Positions 62,641-64,000 of a stretch of DNA of 64,000 nucleotides are shown piece after piece (position 1 is the first letter of the stretch; each line of letters opens with the position of its first letter). This DNA comes from DASYFG01 sp036498565. Its GTDB lineage: Bacteria > Bacillota > Bacilli > Lactobacillales > Lactobacillaceae. The notes under the pieces are model-generated. The model worked only from the letters and a program-made list of their open reading frames with translations. It made no database searches and was not told the DNA's origin. The translations under genes and the position numbers were made by a program. Location: positions 704,380 through 768,379 of the forward strand of contig DASYFG010000004.1 in NCBI GenBank assembly GCA_036498565.1, read 5' to 3'.

Positions 62641-63617
62641 ACACAAAGAATCGCCGCTGGAAATTCAATGCCCGCATCTTCACGCAGAGCTTCCAAAATC
62701 GCTGTCACCTGTCGAGTGACTTCCCACTTCGCCAACATCTCATCGTGCCGTTGTTGTTTGATCATTTCCGCAAAGTATTGAACTTCTGGTGCCATTGTAT
62801 TTTCAGGATTCGTCACCGCAATTGCTTCACCATTGCGTGTAACACGTTCAAAATGGGTCGGATGATCGATAATGATCGTTCCATTTTTACCATAAATTTC
62901 AGAAGTTGCTTGGCTATCATTCAAGTTGCCCAAAGTGAATTTGACCGAAAAATCACGATACTGTAACTCTCCCACCCCAAAATAATCAGCGCCGCCAGGC
63001 TGAGCTAACTTTTGAGCGCGATAACTCACCGTCTCCGGCACACCAAACCACAATATCACATCATAGATCACATAAATGCCAAGATCATACAACACGCCGC
63101 GACCAGCCGATAAACGCCACAACGTCGGCAATTTATCAGAATTTAATTGAGCAGACGCATTATCCATATAAGTCAGTTGCGCACCAATAACAGGCCCAAT
63201 TTCACCAATCAAGCCTTTAACCTTACCAAACGCCGGCAGATAAGTATGCTTAGCTGCTTCCAATACATACTGATCAGGATGTTCAGTCAAAAACTGATGA
63301 ACCGCGTCAACCTGCGCCACACTCAAAACAGCCGGTTTCTCAACTAAAACATGTTTCCCGGCTTGCAGTGCATCCATCATTTGACTAAAATGCCAAGCAT
63401 TAGGCGATGCCAAATAAACAACATCAATATCAGACACTAAAAATTGCGACCAATCATCAAATACATCCGCACTTTCTTTAACAATTTTCAAAAATGCCAT
63501 CCCGGTTTCAACTCGTCGAGAATAAACTGAAACAAGTTGATACTCATTAGTAAGTTTTGCAGCAGTAATAAACTTTTCAGAAATCCAATTAGTACCCACC
63601 ACACCTAATTTCAACAT
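62637..63617 (-). CDS. Gfo/Idh/MocA-family oxidoreductase
   Basis: 326 residues from the ATG at 63,617 with GAGGA ahead; the frame extends to 63,662 but without a ribosome site. LKLGVVGTNWISEKFITAA is a G-x-x-G-type nucleotide loop and KHVLVEKPAVLSVAQVD the EKP motif; YDLGIYVIYDVILWFG follows. It resembles a YvaA/dehydrogenase-like branch more than its neighbour at 61,521. No operator copy is seen upstream of it. Confidence 0.88.
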   Translation of the reverse strand: MLKLGVVGTNWISEKFITAAKLTNEYQLVSVYSRRVETGMAFLKIVKESADVFDDWSQFLVSDIDVVYLASPNAWHFSQMMDALQAGKHVLVEKPAVLSVAQVDAVHQFLTEHPDQYVLEAAKHTYLPAFGKVKGLIGEIGPVIGAQLTYMDNASAQLNSDKLPTLWRLSAGRGVLYDLGIYVIYDVILWFGVPETVSYRAQKLAQPGGADYFGVGELQYRDFSVKFTLGNLNDSQATSEIYGKNGTIIIDHPTHFERVTRNGEAIAVTNPENTMAPEVQYFAEMIKQQRHDEMLAKWEVTRQVTAILEALREDAGIEFPAAILCV

Positions 63618-63688
63618 AGCAATGTCCTCTAATAATATTGTACAACAAAAAAAATAGAACATTTCTGTTCTAGGCTTTTAAACAAATA

Positions 63689-63772
63689 TGCCGCCGGTGG
63701 GAGTCGAACCCACACGGTGTTGCCACCACTGGATTTTGAGTCCAGCGCGTCTGCCAATTCCGCCACAGCGGC
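63689..63772 (-). tRNA. tRNA-Leu(CAA)
   Basis: 84 nt, class II. Acceptor GCCGCTG / CGGCGGC (one G-U pair), discriminator A, anticodon arm CTGGA-CTCAAAA-TCCAG giving CAA, T arm GTGGG-TTCGACT-CCCAC. No encoded CCA. Confidence 0.95.
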
Positions 63773-63790
63773 AAGTCCATCTAAGATGAA

Positions 63791-63862
63791 CGGTCCCAGG
63801 GGGAATCGAACCCCCATCTCCCGAGAGACAGTCGAGCGTCATAGCCATTAGACCATGGGACC
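63791..63862 (-). tRNA. tRNA-Asp(GTC)
   Basis: 72 nt. Acceptor GGTCCCA / TGGGACC, discriminator G as expected for Asp, anticodon arm CTCGA-CTGTCTC-TCGGG giving GTC, T arm GGGGG-TTCGATT-CCCCC. Position 37 is T, where tRNAs normally carry a purine. Confidence 0.9.
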
Positions 63863-63864
63863 AA

Positions 63865-63937
63865 TGGACGTTACAGGGATCGAACCTGTGACCCCCTGCT
63901 TGTAAGGCAGGTGCTCTCCCAGCTGAGCTAAACGTCC
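63865..63937 (-). tRNA. tRNA-Val(TAC)
   Basis: 73 nt. Acceptor GGACGTT / AACGTCC, discriminator A, D arm GCTC...GAGC, anticodon arm CCTGC-CTTACAA-GCAGG giving TAC, T arm ACAGG-TTCGATC-CCTGT. It is the first tRNA of the cluster in transcription order; such clusters often follow an rRNA operon, but the remaining 63 nt to the window edge do not show rRNA I can recognise. Confidence 0.95.
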
Positions 63938-64000
63938 ATAATTGTAAGTGCCACACGTCTTTGATAACGTGCTCCAGACTCTGAAAGCTAGATGTAAGAT

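Noticed and set aside
63938..64000. Possible rRNA or further tRNA at the right edge
   Set aside because: Only a small CACGT/ACGTG hairpin is visible; no 5S, 23S or tRNA pattern can be recognised in these 63 nt.

Overview
The window looks like a core-chromosome segment of a Gram-positive lactic acid bacterium (Lactobacillaceae; the Weissella/Leuconostoc side is my best guess, from protein style and family content, not from any search). Supporting signs are the order secG-rnr-smpB, a gatCAB operon beside dagK, a GlnP with two binding domains, pepV, dsdA, an LCP protein, an L13 leader, and autolysins carrying bacterial SH3 repeats. Nearly everything runs on the minus strand, so transcription mostly goes from high to low coordinates. 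I see no insertion sequence, CRISPR array or prophage.

Region 1 (1-38,808) is a large, AT-rich surface-glycopolymer locus. It encodes two TagG/TagH-type ABC exporters (1549-3738 and 29,433-31,235) and five CDP-glycerol glycerophosphotransferase-like polymerases (1-1526, 14,415-16,751, 16,852-19,197, 27,694-29,406, 34,487-37,717). Precursor supply comes from TagD (CDP-glycerol), Glf (UDP-galactofuranose), Ugd (UDP-glucuronate) and GlmU (UDP-GlcNAc). Decoration genes include three GT2 glycosyltransferase genes, a GtfA/TarM-like glycosyltransferase with a GtfB-like partner, a pyruvyltransferase, two hexapeptide acyltransferases, two SGNH-like proteins and a membrane acyltransferase. Two secreted autolysins (amidase 31,410-32,951; glucosaminidase 33,007-34,362) with wall-binding SH3 repeats sit inside the locus. 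The likely products are one or more glycerol-phosphate polymers decorated with galactofuranose, pyruvate and acyl groups. glmU is a core gene lying between two accessory blocks.

Region 2 (38,808-50,900) is housekeeping: rlmD-type rRNA methyltransferase, dagK, gatB-gatA-gatC, glnQ-glnP, smpB, rnr and secG. smpB appears to start at a CTG codon, and rnr is preceded by an 18-bp long inverted repeat.

Region 3 (50,900-64,000) is mixed: a membrane acyltransferase, D-serine dehydratase, rplM-rpsI with an L13-type leader, an LCP ligase, tRNA-Leu(CAG), a CPBP protease, a HAD phosphatase, mscL, a deoxynucleoside kinase, alpha-carbonic anhydrase, pepV, a DeoR regulator with two Gfo/Idh/MocA oxidoreductases, and a tRNA cluster Val-Asp-Leu at the right edge. 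The deoR gene and the adjacent oxidoreductase share an identical 17-bp promoter element.

The most interesting items are a 61-nt tRNA-like element with a perfect acceptor and T arm but almost no body (3796-3856), the CTG start of smpB, the shared DeoR-family operator, the TagH variant with an external calcium-binding-type repeat tail, a possible transcription attenuator in front of a teichoic-acid polymerase, and the hairpin upstream of rnr.
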